A stretch of 64,000 nt of DNA from JBMYRH01 sp049602155. GTDB taxonomy: Bacteria; Myxococcota_A; UBA9042; PHBI01; JBMYRH01. Below the pieces are notes generated by a model that was not told where the DNA came from, did not search any database, and saw nothing but the letters and a program-made list of their open reading frames with translations. Position numbers and translations under genes: made by a program. The DNA lies in the NCBI GenBank assembly GCA_049602155.1, contig JBMYRH010000001.1, positions 310,001 through 374,000 of the forward strand, in the 5' to 3' direction. Below, one piece after another: positions 17,241 to 26,595 of the stretch. Every line of letters starts with the position of its first letter. Positions within the stretch are counted from its first letter, which is position 1.

Positions 17241-18731
17241 ATGGGTTGTACCAGGACCACGGCGGGAAGGCGGTGCCATTTAGGGCTCCTTGGCCTGATC
17301 GTGCTGTGTTTGGGCGTCGTCATGACGACTCACGCCAGTGCCTCCCCGCGCTCGGAGATCTGCAGGCGGCTGGATCGTACTCCCCGTGTTTACCTCCTAG
17401 GAAGCTCCACGATGGGGAGCGTCTTGGGGCCCATGCTTCAAAAAGATCTGAAGAAACGATGGGACATCAAGGCCAAGCGATGGGGGAAAGCTTCCTCAGG
17501 CCTGGCCCGTCCGGACTTCCATGATTGGCCTGCAGAGGTGCCTAACCTCATGCGGCGCCACCGTCCCGACTATGTCGTCGTGTCGCTGGGGACCAACGAC
17601 CACCAGGCCCTCAAAACCCGGAAAGGCTGGATCAAGACGAGCAATGAGCGCTGGGCGAGTAGCTACAAGCAGCGGGTCCTCATCATGCTCAGGCGCCTCT
17701 CGGGCCGTGATCGTCGCCGAGCGATCGTCTGGCTTGGGCCGACGAACTTTGACTCGAACAACGCGAGGAAGCTCGGCCCGAAAATCAACCGCTTAATCCG
17801 CGAGGCGATCGAGGAGTTCGACGGCCCCGCCGTCTTCGTAGACGCTCGCCGCGCGACGAGTAACAAGAATGGTGAACCGGGCGTCACCTACCGTCACCCA
17901 AAGAAGGGCAATCGCCCGATGCGGACCGATGACGGCATCCACCTGACCACCGAGGCCGTCCGTACACTCCTAGCGGCCCCCGTGCATCGTGCCTTTGCAC
18001 CCTGTTGGGACAGCGACATCGCCGCGAGAGACGCGATCCGGCAGCAAAGAAAAGACGAGCGAATGGCCAAGCGGAAGGCCAAGCAAGAAGCCGCGAAAGC
18101 CAAGAGAGAAGAGGCGAGGGCTAAGAAAGAGGCCGCTCGGGTTGAGAAGGCCGCCAAGAAGGCGGACACAAAAGAAGCCCAAGCGAGCGACGTCACGGCG
18201 AAGGGCCCCTCGACCGTGTCGTCCAAGCCCAAGACTAAGCCGGAGTCTTCCGCACCACACACCGAGGCGAAGAGCACCGAGAATACTCCTGCACAAAAAG
18301 CGGCTCCAAGTGCACGGACCGAGGTGAGCGTTGACGAGGCTGGGGCCACCGAAGGCGCGCCTGCCGCAGAGGGCGCCCAAGCGTCGACTAAGGCCGTCGA
18401 GAAGGCCAAGGCCACCCCTACCCCGCCAACGGCTAAAGAGTCTGCTAAAGCAGCCGCCAAGGCGCCTTCAGAGCATGACAAAGAGCGCGGTAAGTCCTCT
18501 ACGAAGGCCGACGGGAGCAGCACAACCGAGCCGACACCTGATCGGTCACCTAAGGCTCGGAAGCGCTCTTGTGGCACGAAGAATATGGCCGAAGACAAGA
18601 AGGCCGAAGACAAGAAGGCCGAAGACAAGAAGGCCGAAGACAAGAAGGCCGAAGACAAGAAGGCCGAAGACAAGAAGGCGACCGCGGCGCCGGCCAAGAC
18701 ATCAGACATCCCAGCTAAGAAGGGCGACTGA
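17241..18731 (+). CDS. SGNH/GDSL-type hydrolase with Lys/Ala-rich repetitive tail
   Basis: A signal peptide leads into an SGNH domain (about residues 45-250). The nucleophile block is YLLGSSTMGS, the glycine/asparagine block GTNDHQ, and the catalytic Asp/His block DDGIHLT. SGNH enzymes act as esterases or as O-acetyl transferases/esterases on sugars and peptidoglycan. Residues from about 255 to 496 form a low-complexity Lys/Ala/Glu tail that should be helical or disordered, ending in six exact AEDKK repeats. It lies 112 bases after ftsZ and is stop/start-coupled to a small membrane protein. The start is ATG 17241, though TTG 17235 is possible. Its substrate is unknown; a cell-wall target is an inference from the neighbours. 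Confidence 0.75.
   Translation: MGCTRTTAGRRCHLGLLGLIVLCLGVVMTTHASASPRSEICRRLDRTPRVYLLGSSTMGSVLGPMLQKDLKKRWDIKAKRWGKASSGLARPDFHDWPAEVPNLMRRHRPDYVVVSLGTNDHQALKTRKGWIKTSNERWASSYKQRVLIMLRRLSGRDRRRAIVWLGPTNFDSNNARKLGPKINRLIREAIEEFDGPAVFVDARRATSNKNGEPGVTYRHPKKGNRPMRTDDGIHLTTEAVRTLLAAPVHRAFAPCWDSDIAARDAIRQQRKDERMAKRKAKQEAAKAKREEARAKKEAARVEKAAKKADTKEAQASDVTAKGPSTVSSKPKTKPESSAPHTEAKSTENTPAQKAAPSARTEVSVDEAGATEGAPAAEGAQASTKAVEKAKATPTPPTAKESAKAAAKAPSEHDKERGKSSTKADGSSTTEPTPDRSPKARKRSCGTKNMAEDKKAEDKKAEDKKAEDKKAEDKKAEDKKATAAPAKTSDIPAKKGD
18588..18677 (+). repeat. Six perfect 15-bp tandem repeats in the SGNH hydrolase gene
   Basis: The unit GCCGAAGACAAGAAG occurs six times without a mismatch, encoding (AEDKK)6. 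The length is a multiple of three, so slippage would change tail length without a frameshift. Confidence 0.97.
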
Positions 18732-19117
18732 TGGGCAATATGAACCCATTCCGGATCGGCTTCATCGCCTTTGTCGTCTCCGGCGCCATGCTCGCCATTG
18801 ATACGTTTTGGAGCCCGGTCTTCACGCTAAGGATCAGCCGCTCCTTCGAGATGCCGCTGTGGATCCTCTGTGCCGTCTTTGGGCTGCTTCAGTTCGTCCT
18901 CTGGTACGCCACACAGCGGCGCCTCTTTCTCTCCGATGAGGAGGTCGCCAAGTGGGGTGCGCAGCTCGAGGCTGTGACCCCTACTATCCTAGAGCAAGCC
19001 CGCTCTGCGACCCCGGTCAGGGAGATCGCTGAGGCCCTCGAGAAGAGCCACGCTATCCCGGTCGACGTGACCCTCCGGTACATCATCGCTCTGGGACAGA
19101 GCGATGCAGTCGAGTAA
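18731..19117 (+). CDS. Small membrane protein of unknown function
   Basis: The 128-residue protein has two hydrophobic segments (about residues 7-27 and 42-61). A soluble, mostly helical C-terminal half contains LEQARSATPVREIAEALEKS. I do not recognise the family. Its ATG shares a base with the SGNH hydrolase stop (TGATG), so the two are probably translated together and may act together at the inner membrane. It is convergent with ftsK, whose gene ends 27 bases away, and no intrinsic terminator is visible between them. Confidence 0.65.
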   Translation: MGNMNPFRIGFIAFVVSGAMLAIDTFWSPVFTLRISRSFEMPLWILCAVFGLLQFVLWYATQRRLFLSDEEVAKWGAQLEAVTPTILEQARSATPVREIAEALEKSHAIPVDVTLRYIIALGQSDAVE

Positions 19118-19144
19118 CGAGGCCTAGCCCCTCTTCTGTCCCTC

Positions 19145-21865
19145 TCAGATGGGGTCGATGAAGATCTCGCGAGGCCGACTCGTGCCATCCGACGGGCCGA
19201 TGATACCCTGTTCTTCCAGTTCTTCGACGATACGAGCCGCTCGGTTGTAGCCGATCTTCAACTTCCGCTGGAGAAAGCTGATGGAGGCGTTGCGTGTCTC
19301 GGCGACGATTCGCAGGGCCTGGTCATAGAGCGGGTCGCAGTCCTCACCACCGGAGGGGAGATCCACAGAGCCGTCGGCATCCTCATCCACGAGGATGTCT
19401 AGATCGTAGTCAGGCTCACCCTGTGACTTGAGGTGCTCTACGATGCGGTGCACCTCGTCCTCATCGATGAACGCACCATGCACGCGCTTGGGACCACCAC
19501 CGCCGGGGGCCAACCAGAGCATGTCTCCCATACCGAGCAGCGACTCCGCGCCGCCCTGGTCCAAGATCGTGCGGGAATCGATCTTCGACGAGACTCGGAA
19601 GGAGATCCGGGTCGGGAAGTTCGCCTTGATAAGTCCCGTGATGACGTCGACCGATGGCCGCTGCGTCGCCAGGATAAGGTGAATGCCACACGCACGTGCC
19701 TTCTGCGCCAACCGGGCGATCGACAGCTCGACGTCTTTCTTCGCGACCATCATCAGGTCAGCGAGCTCGTCGACGATGATGACGATCGTCGGCAAGGTGT
19801 TCAGGGCCCTCCCTGCGCAATCGATGACCGCGCCCGCGGGGTCAGGGTTACCATTGCGCTCACGCTTAAGCCTCGCTTGGCGCAGCTTCTCTGGGACCGC
19901 CTCAAGGGGCGCCTCGGAGGCGTAGATGTTCTCAACTTTGGCGTTGAAGTTCTCGAGGTTTCGTACCCCGAGATCGGCCATGAGCTGATAGCGGCGGTCC
20001 ATCTCTTTGACGGCCCACCGCAATGCGATCGACGCGTTCTGAGGGTCCGTCACGACGGGCAGCATCAGGTGTGGGATGCCGTCGTAGATGCTCAGCTCAA
20101 GGATCTTGGGGTCGATCATGATCAGGCGAACTTGCTCGGGCGTCGCGCGGTACAGCAGCGAGCAGATGAAGGCGTTGATCGCGACCGATTTACCGGCACC
20201 GGTCGCACCAGCGACCAGCAAGTGAGGGGCCTTAGCGAGGTTCATCGAGGCTGGGTTCCCGACGATATCCTTGCCGAGCGCTAGCGTCAGGTGGCTCTTT
20301 GCCTTCGCGTAGGAGTTGTCGGAGAAGACCTCCTTAAGCCACACAGTCTCACGTGTCTTGTTGGGCACCTCGATGCCCACGACGTCTTTCCCTGGGATGG
20401 GAGCCACGATGCGAATGGCGAGGGCGCTCAAGGCCATCTTGAGATCATCGGCCAGGTTCGCGATCTGCGAGATCTTTACGCCCGTAGCTGGCTTGAACTC
20501 GTACATCGTGATGACGGGCCCAGGGTGAATCTCGACCACCTTGCCCTTGACTCTGAAGTCTGCGAGCGCGGTCTCCAGGAGCGCGGCGTTTTGACGTAAG
20601 ACTTCGCGGTCATAGGTCTGACCGATGGGCGCCTTGTAGTCCAAGAAGCTGAGGCTCGGCAGCTCGAACTCCGCCGTCGTCTGCGGATCGACGAGCACCA
20701 TCTGCTCTCCGACCACCTCCGGACCCCGACGCATCGCCTGAGATTCGACGATCCGCAGATTCTCGTCATCCGACTCGGGTGCCGGGGCGGCGGACTTCGG
20801 CGCGGCCTTGGAAGCGACCGACGCCTCAACCTCTGCGTCCAGGACCGGCTCTTCAGGGGCTGGCTCTGCGGGCTCAACGGCAGGCTTGCTCGGCGCCTCA
20901 GACACCACGAGGGGCTCCGCATCGAGTGCATGCTGCGTTCGCTCAGCGATCTCACGCTCGGCCCAGGACATCGACTTGGGTTTGCGGCGCGGCGCATTAA
21001 TCGGGATCTCGTCGACCTCGGAGGGCCCCTCAACAGGCTCGACCGCCTTGGGCGAGGCGACCTCCTCGACTGTCGGGATGAGGTCGGCAGGGAGGGCCTC
21101 AAGAGGCAGCGGAGGTGGCGTTGAAGACGTCTTCTTGAGCCCGGAAGCTGACTCAGCGTCGCGCTCAGAGATGATGTCAGCGACGTCGACTTCGTGGAGG
21201 GCTTCCACGACGCCGACACCCACAGCTGCTGCAGCGCGGCTTGTGCTGCGCTGGAACTTGGTACGTGAGTCTCGCGCAAACTCATAGGCCAACACACCGA
21301 GCTCAAAGACGCTGCGGCGGGTCAATGAAACAAGGGAGATCATCAACGCGGTCAGCGCCAAGATCAGCGTGCCCGCCGTCGAGATGAGCGCACACGAAAT
21401 CTCACCGAGATATTCGCCGGTCAGCCCCCCTGGGAGGTGACCTAAGAACCGCACGGGAGCAAAGCCCACGTGCATCAAGACCGTCGCGGCGACCAGCACG
21501 CCCAAGCCACCGTAGATATCCCGGGCAGCGAGCTGCCACCGACGGCCCACGAGGTAGCTGAAGCCTAGGGCGCCCAAGAGAGGGGTCACGACAAACGCCC
21601 CCAGCCCGAGGATGCTCAGGAAGAGGTCAGCGACATGGGCGCCGATCGGACCGATCAGGTTGTGCGCCGGCTGGTACCGTGTCCCGCCAATCGCCGTCAC
21701 GTCCACCGGGTTGAATGTCACCAGCGCGAGGCAGAGGCTGATCGCAAACGCGAGGATGAGGAGCCCATAGATCTCGAGTCGAATCACGGGATCATCATCG
21801 GCGCGACGGCCGACGACCCGTTCTCGATAGTCGAAGAGTTGACCTGGACCTGTAGAAGAGGACAT
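19145..21865 (-). CDS. ftsK: DNA translocase FtsK
   Basis: FtsK pumps chromosome DNA through the closing septum and activates XerCD at dif. The N-terminus has about four membrane helices (roughly residues 35-180). An acidic/proline linker runs to about residue 400. The motor domain has Walker A VAGATGAGKSVAIN near residue 550, Walker B IIVDELADLMMV, and ATQRPSVDVITGLIKANFP. A C-terminal gamma winged helix (RKLKIGYNRAARIVEELEEQ) reads KOPS-type DNA. The ATG at 21865 is chosen; a TTG at 21901 only adds residues with no family support. It lies downstream of pyrG on the same strand. Confidence 0.95.
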   Translation of the reverse strand: MSSSTGPGQLFDYRERVVGRRADDDPVIRLEIYGLLILAFAISLCLALVTFNPVDVTAIGGTRYQPAHNLIGPIGAHVADLFLSILGLGAFVVTPLLGALGFSYLVGRRWQLAARDIYGGLGVLVAATVLMHVGFAPVRFLGHLPGGLTGEYLGEISCALISTAGTLILALTALMISLVSLTRRSVFELGVLAYEFARDSRTKFQRSTSRAAAAVGVGVVEALHEVDVADIISERDAESASGLKKTSSTPPPLPLEALPADLIPTVEEVASPKAVEPVEGPSEVDEIPINAPRRKPKSMSWAEREIAERTQHALDAEPLVVSEAPSKPAVEPAEPAPEEPVLDAEVEASVASKAAPKSAAPAPESDDENLRIVESQAMRRGPEVVGEQMVLVDPQTTAEFELPSLSFLDYKAPIGQTYDREVLRQNAALLETALADFRVKGKVVEIHPGPVITMYEFKPATGVKISQIANLADDLKMALSALAIRIVAPIPGKDVVGIEVPNKTRETVWLKEVFSDNSYAKAKSHLTLALGKDIVGNPASMNLAKAPHLLVAGATGAGKSVAINAFICSLLYRATPEQVRLIMIDPKILELSIYDGIPHLMLPVVTDPQNASIALRWAVKEMDRRYQLMADLGVRNLENFNAKVENIYASEAPLEAVPEKLRQARLKRERNGNPDPAGAVIDCAGRALNTLPTIVIIVDELADLMMVAKKDVELSIARLAQKARACGIHLILATQRPSVDVITGLIKANFPTRISFRVSSKIDSRTILDQGGAESLLGMGDMLWLAPGGGGPKRVHGAFIDEDEVHRIVEHLKSQGEPDYDLDILVDEDADGSVDLPSGGEDCDPLYDQALRIVAETRNASISFLQRKLKIGYNRAARIVEELEEQGIIGPSDGTSRPREIFIDPI

Positions 21866-21965
21866 CAGAGTCACGGTAAGTGGCCCCCGTAGGGGGGGCA
21901 AAAAACCTACCCGCGTTTTCGGTCTACGGGATCACCGGTGGGGTCACCTCGGAGCCAACCCCAGG

Positions 21966-23609
21966 CTAAGCGACCGACACTTCCGGCTCGTGAGACGCAC
22001 AGCGCGCCGCGAGACCGGCGCCCACAAACGATGCAAAGAGAGGATGCGGAGCCAGCGGCTGGGACTTGAACTCGGGATGAAATTGGACCGCGACAAACCA
22101 AGGATGCTGCGGCAGCTCAACGACCTCGACAAGATCGAGCTCTGGGTTCACACCGGTCGCCTTGAGGCCACTCTCGATCAGCTGCTCGCGGTAATCGTTG
22201 TTGTACTCAAAGCGATGACGATGACGCTCGCTGATGGTTCGCTCGGCGTAGGCCGCCTCAATCCGACTGCCGGCGGTCAGGCGGGCCTCGTAGGCACCCA
22301 GCCGCATGGTGCCGCCTTTCGCGATGACCCCCTTCTGGCCTGCCATCAAGTGAATGACAGGGTGGTCGGTCTCCTCGTCGAACTCGGTTGAGTTAGCGCC
22401 CTTCAGGCCTAGCACATTGCGGCTGTACTCGATGACAGCGCACTGCATGCCCAGGCAAATCCCCAGGAAAGGCTTACCGCTCTCCCGCGCGTAGCGCACA
22501 GCCTCAATCTTGCCCTCGATGCCGCGGGAACCAAACCCACCTGGGACGAGGACCGCGTCCACCTCATCGAGCCTCGCGCAGACGCCCTCTGGGTCCGTCT
22601 CCATCAACTCAGAGTCAAAATACTCGATGTTCACGCGGCACTTGTGAGCAAGTCCACCGTGCTTCAAAGCCTCATTCAGTGACTTATAGCTCTCCGCTAA
22701 GTCCGTGTACTTGCCGACGATCGCGACGTTGACCTGACCCGCGGGATGCAGCGTGGTGTGCACCACTTGCTCCCAAGCGCTGAGGTCTGGTGCACGACAC
22801 CAAATGGAGAGCTCTTCAACGATCCGATCGTCGAGCCCCTCAGCGTGCAGCGCCAAGGGTAACTGGTAGATCGAGCTTTGATCTTCAGCCGTGATGACGT
22901 GGTTGGGCTTCACATTACAGAAGAGGCTGATCTTACGTTTGATGTCTGTGGAGAGGGGCCGCTCTGTGCGGCACACCACGATGTCGGGCTGAATCCCGAT
23001 CTCCAATAGGGACTTCACCGAGTGCTGAGTCGGCTTCGTCTTCAGCTCCCCTGCGGCCGCGATATAAGGGACCAACGTCAGGTGCACGAAGATCGCATTC
23101 TCGGAGCCCACGTCGAAGGCCAACTGACGGGCTGCCTCTAGGAAGGGCAGTGACTCAATGTCGCCCACGGTCCCACCGACCTCGACCAACTGAACGTCGC
23201 GGCCCTGACTGCAGGAGACGATGCGCTCTTTGATCTCATTGGTGATGTGGGGAATGACCTGCACCGTCCCGCCGAGGTACTCACCGCGGCGCTCTTTATT
23301 GATGACCGCGTCGTAGACCTGCCCGGTCGTGAAGTTGTTCTTCCGCGAGGTCGTCACCGAGATGAAGCGCTCATAATGGCCCAAATCAAGATCGGTCTCT
23401 GCGCCGTCATCCGTGACGAAGACCTCGCCGTGCTGCAGAGGGTTCATCGTCCCCGGATCCACGTTGATATACGGGTCCATCTTCAGGATAGAGACGTTGA
23501 GACCACGCGCTTCCAGGAGCGCCGCGAGAGAGGCCGCCGTGAGGCCTTTACCAAGCGACGACGCCACACCGCCGGTCACAAAGATGAATTTCGTGTGCTT
23601 GTAAGCCAT
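21966..23609 (-). CDS. pyrG: CTP synthase PyrG
   Basis: PyrG makes CTP from UTP, ATP and glutamine. The synthetase domain starts KFIFVTGGVASSLGKGLTAA, followed by KMDPYINVDPGTMNPLQHGE. The glutaminase domain has the nucleophile region GICLGMQCAVIEY and the HP.E-type end VQFHPEFKSQP. At 547 residues it matches the family. The start at 23609 (MAYKHTK) follows a GGGAG ribosome site; the longer frame starting at 23654 adds 15 unneeded residues. It lies in the minus-strand group rseP-tsaB-pyrG-ftsK. Confidence 0.97.
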   Translation of the reverse strand: MAYKHTKFIFVTGGVASSLGKGLTAASLAALLEARGLNVSILKMDPYINVDPGTMNPLQHGEVFVTDDGAETDLDLGHYERFISVTTSRKNNFTTGQVYDAVINKERRGEYLGGTVQVIPHITNEIKERIVSCSQGRDVQLVEVGGTVGDIESLPFLEAARQLAFDVGSENAIFVHLTLVPYIAAAGELKTKPTQHSVKSLLEIGIQPDIVVCRTERPLSTDIKRKISLFCNVKPNHVITAEDQSSIYQLPLALHAEGLDDRIVEELSIWCRAPDLSAWEQVVHTTLHPAGQVNVAIVGKYTDLAESYKSLNEALKHGGLAHKCRVNIEYFDSELMETDPEGVCARLDEVDAVLVPGGFGSRGIEGKIEAVRYARESGKPFLGICLGMQCAVIEYSRNVLGLKGANSTEFDEETDHPVIHLMAGQKGVIAKGGTMRLGAYEARLTAGSRIEAAYAERTISERHRHRFEYNNDYREQLIESGLKATGVNPELDLVEVVELPQHPWFVAVQFHPEFKSQPLAPHPLFASFVGAGLAARCASHEPEVSVA

Positions 23610-23777
23610 TGAGAGGCTCCCAGTTGCACCGACCTCCAGGTCGGGTTCAGTCACGCTTCATAAGTCGCCCAGGCGGACGACAACCATCTCACTCTGCGAC
23701 CCGGAGGTCAGCGAACGGTGTCAAATGGGTCGCACGCTGTCAACGACAGCAATCGTCAATCTGCGCTTGAGGCGATC

Positions 23778-24536
23778 TCAGCCCCGCGCTTGAAGCTCTG
23801 CGTCCGACGGTCGTACGTAAGCGGGATCGATGGACGGCGCTGCTGAACCCTCACGTCCATGATCCTCCCAAGCCTGTGCCGCTAACCAGCCCGTGTGACT
23901 TGCACAGGGGATGTGCCAGCTCGGCGGCACCTCGGAGCTCCCTCCGTAAGTGACTGCTCCGCTGCCAAAGATCAGCGGTTTGGGCTCATTTGCGATCGCC
24001 GACAATCGCTCACAGACCTCTTCACGAGGTCCGACGATCGGCTCCGCGAGCCGTTCCGGTGACCCGCTCAACGGCACCCGATACGCGGCGCCGTAGACCT
24101 CGGACTTCCTCGCATCGATCAGCGGTATGACCACGCCTGGATGACCCGCCGCATGCCGCGCGAGGACGGCCAAGCTGTCCACCGGCCACACCGTGGCATC
24201 TAGCCCCATTCCGACGCCGAGAGCCGTCGCCATGCCGACCCTCACCCCGGTGAAACCTCCTGGACCACGACCGACCCCGATCAAGGCGACGTTCGAGGGC
24301 GTGAGGCCCTGCCGAGACAACATGGCGTCGACCTGCGCCAGGAGTGTTCGGGCATGCTGATGGCCAAGCCGAGTGCTGACGACCTCGAGCAGATGCCACT
24401 GCGTTTGAGGCGCCCCCTTCTCTTCCGGGAGCCGCCAAAGGCTGACGCCCAAATGAAAGCCCCCGGTCTCAAGACCCAGGACGACAGGCCCCTCGGGCAA
24501 GGGGGGACCGACGAGACGGCGCGCAGGTCGGGGCAT
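23778..24536 (-). CDS. tsaB: tRNA threonylcarbamoyladenosine biosynthesis protein TsaB
   Basis: TsaB is the TsaD-binding partner in the t6A37 tRNA modification complex. The N-terminal ASKHA motif LGLETGGFHLGVSL and the hallmark GRGPGGFTGVRVGMATALG are clear. VIPLIDARKSEVYGA is also typical. At 252 residues it is normal length, with a short extra N-terminal stretch. Its ATG shares one base with the rseP stop, so it is translationally coupled to the protease gene. Confidence 0.92.
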   Translation of the reverse strand: MPRPARRLVGPPLPEGPVVLGLETGGFHLGVSLWRLPEEKGAPQTQWHLLEVVSTRLGHQHARTLLAQVDAMLSRQGLTPSNVALIGVGRGPGGFTGVRVGMATALGVGMGLDATVWPVDSLAVLARHAAGHPGVVIPLIDARKSEVYGAAYRVPLSGSPERLAEPIVGPREEVCERLSAIANEPKPLIFGSGAVTYGGSSEVPPSWHIPCASHTGWLAAQAWEDHGREGSAAPSIDPAYVRPSDAELQARG

Positions 24537-26209
24537 CAGCTTAGGACCCGTTCAAGGTCGAACTTCATCACCAAGACCATCAGGAAGATAATGAAGGCCA
24601 GCCCCATGTAGGTCGCGATTTGGCGCGTTCGAAGCGACACGGGGCGGCGCTGCACCGCCTCGATCGCGAGGAACATGATGTGCCCGCCGTCCAGCACAGG
24701 GATGGGCAGGAGGTTCAAGAGCCCGAGGCTGATCGAGAGGTAGACCATCAGACCAAAGAAGACGGACCAGCCGCGATCCTTCGCCTCCGAAGCCAACTTC
24801 GCGATGCCGATAGGGCCACTGAGCTCGCGAACGGGCACAGCGCCTCGAAGTAACCCAAGCACGCTCTCCACGTTCATCCACATGGCGTGATGGGTCGCGT
24901 CGAGCGCATGAGTGGTCGCGTAGGCCCACACGTGGTCGTTGTCGACTGGCTTCGGCTGCTCGCTCAACCCCATCCAAGTCGCGATGCCGAACACCGGCGA
25001 CCTGAGCTGAGTCTCCCCCGGCTTGTCCGAAGGCGGGACCCGCATCCAGTCACTTCGCTCCGCAGTGCGGATCTCGCTGCCATGGCTGAAGACCAGTCGA
25101 TGCGTCGCATTCGGGGCCGCGCGGAGCTTGGAGATCAAGAAGCCGAAGAGGCGGCAGGGCTGGCCATCAAGGCTGAGTAAAATGTCGCCGGGGGCGAGGC
25201 CGATCTCCTTCGCGTGCGTCTTGTCCATGACGCTGCGCACCGCACAATCCAGGCTCGCCACGCCACGTCGCGGTACGGTGTCCGAGGGGGTAAGCGTGAC
25301 CACATCAGTGGTCGTGTCCCAGAGCGACTCGACAGCCCCACCTTCCCCGCTCGCGAACGCGACGCGCCGATACGTGAGCGCGACGTCGGCCTCGCCTGCG
25401 CCATCGAGGCGGTCTATGAGCTCGTCGTAGCTGTTGATCGTCTGACCATCGACCGCCGTGATGAGATCGCCGGATCGCAAACCAGCGCGCCAGGCTGAAG
25501 AGTCGGGCACCACCGCGATCGATGGCCGAATAAAGTCGGGGGTGATGCCCACCCGCCCCACATCTTCCTCCAAGATCCCAGGGATCAGCACCCGATGCAC
25601 CTTCTCTGGCGTCAGCGTTAGCGCTACCCGCTCTGTGTGCCCCGGACGATCGACCTCAATGGCCAGCGGAACCCCTGGACTGTTTGAGATGACGCGCTTG
25701 AGTTGCCACCAGTAGTGGATCTCTTCCCCTTCGATAGAGGCGAGGCGGTCGCCACTCTTGAGCCCCTGTCGCTGTGCGGGGCTGTCGTCATTGACCATGC
25801 CGATCGCGCTGGGCATGTGCTGTGCTGTCATCATCCCTGCGATGAAGTAGATGATGTAAGGGAGGATGAGGTTAAACCCAGGCCCCGCTGCCATGATCGT
25901 GAAGCGCTGCCAGACGGTCTTGGTCTCAAAGGAGTAAGGGAGCTCTGCCTCGTCGACCACCTCAGCGGGGTCATGCCCCAACATCCGGACGTAGCCACCA
26001 AGCGGGAAGGCGGCGATCACGTATTCCGTCGCCGGCATATCCCCCTTCTGTCGCCCCATGATTCGCATCACGGTCGGGCCAAAGCCGATCGAGAAGGTCA
26101 CGACATGCACGCCGTGCCAACGGGCGAAGAGGAAGTGCCCCAGCTCGTGGAAGAAGATCAGGCCGCCCAAGAGCAGGACGATGTAAGGAATAGAGAGGAG
26201 GAAGTCCAT
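24536..26209 (-). CDS. rseP: Site-2 (M50) intramembrane metalloprotease RseP
   Basis: RseP cleaves membrane-bound anti-sigma factors and signal peptides inside the membrane. The zinc motif HELGH is at residues 21-25 in the first helix, and the third ligand is in PIPVLDGGHIMFLAIEA near residue 500. Between them I see three PDZ-like units (GLKSGDRLASIEGEE, AGLRSGDLITAVDG, IGLAPGDILLSLDG), one more than in the E. coli enzyme, which explains the 557-residue length against about 450. The start ATG 26209 begins directly with the membrane helix (MDFLLSIPYIVLLLGG); an upstream ATG at 26248 is in frame. Confidence 0.93.
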   Translation of the reverse strand: MDFLLSIPYIVLLLGGLIFFHELGHFLFARWHGVHVVTFSIGFGPTVMRIMGRQKGDMPATEYVIAAFPLGGYVRMLGHDPAEVVDEAELPYSFETKTVWQRFTIMAAGPGFNLILPYIIYFIAGMMTAQHMPSAIGMVNDDSPAQRQGLKSGDRLASIEGEEIHYWWQLKRVISNSPGVPLAIEVDRPGHTERVALTLTPEKVHRVLIPGILEEDVGRVGITPDFIRPSIAVVPDSSAWRAGLRSGDLITAVDGQTINSYDELIDRLDGAGEADVALTYRRVAFASGEGGAVESLWDTTTDVVTLTPSDTVPRRGVASLDCAVRSVMDKTHAKEIGLAPGDILLSLDGQPCRLFGFLISKLRAAPNATHRLVFSHGSEIRTAERSDWMRVPPSDKPGETQLRSPVFGIATWMGLSEQPKPVDNDHVWAYATTHALDATHHAMWMNVESVLGLLRGAVPVRELSGPIGIAKLASEAKDRGWSVFFGLMVYLSISLGLLNLLPIPVLDGGHIMFLAIEAVQRRPVSLRTRQIATYMGLAFIIFLMVLVMKFDLERVLS

Positions 26210-26403
26210 CTGAGCAGTACACCTCGTTCGGGGGAACCATACTGACACCCGACGTTGACGCCAAGGAGTGTCCCCTCCACTGGGGTCAACAGCCGAGCAG
26301 CCCCACCTCGTCCCGAGCGCGCATCGGAGGACCTACGGCTGGAGCGACAGGCCGCAGCGGACTGTTGACATGCCTCCCATCAGCGCGCGACGCTCCGGCC
26401 ATC

Positions 26404-26595
26404 ATGTCGATCTCATGCGCAATTTGTGAACGCCCAGTCGCCCCACGCGAAGACAACACGTTCTTCCCACTCTGCAGTGAGCGTTGCCGCCTCGTCGATC
26501 TAGGCAACTGGCTGGGCGAGGGGTACGCGATCGCGGGGCAACCCACCAACGACTTCGCTGCCCGGGACTTTGAGCCCGAGGAGGAAGAGCTTTGA
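26404..26595 (+). CDS. yacG: Zinc-binding DNA gyrase inhibitor YacG
   Basis: This 63-residue protein is a YacG. It has a four-cysteine zinc site, CAIC near the start and CSERC after about fifteen residues, followed by RLVDLGNWLGEGYAI and an acidic C-terminus. YacG binds GyrB and inhibits its DNA binding in E. coli. The ATG at 26404 gives the canonical N-terminus (MSISCAICERPV). The stop overlaps the TTG start of the next gene. It is divergent from rseP across a 194-base gap. Confidence 0.88.
   Translation: MSISCAICERPVAPREDNTFFPLCSERCRLVDLGNWLGEGYAIAGQPTNDFAARDFEPEEEEL

Noticed and set aside
18588..18677. Short regular repeats as a CRISPR array
   Set aside because: The units are directly adjacent with no spacers and lie in frame in a gene.
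17894..18709. 271-codon minus-strand frame opposite the SGNH tail
   Set aside because: A shadow of the low-complexity Lys/Ala coding run.
21882..21899. GC-rich hairpin GCCCCC/GGGGGGGC beside an A-run, between pyrG and ftsK
   Set aside because: On the minus strand, the only direction with genes reading through, the T-run comes before the stem, so it cannot be an intrinsic terminator.
26285..26369. GTCAACAG (26285-26292) and CTGTTGAC (26362-26369) in the rseP-yacG gap
   Set aside because: An exact 8-bp inverted match, but 69 bp apart with no supporting motif; it could be chance.
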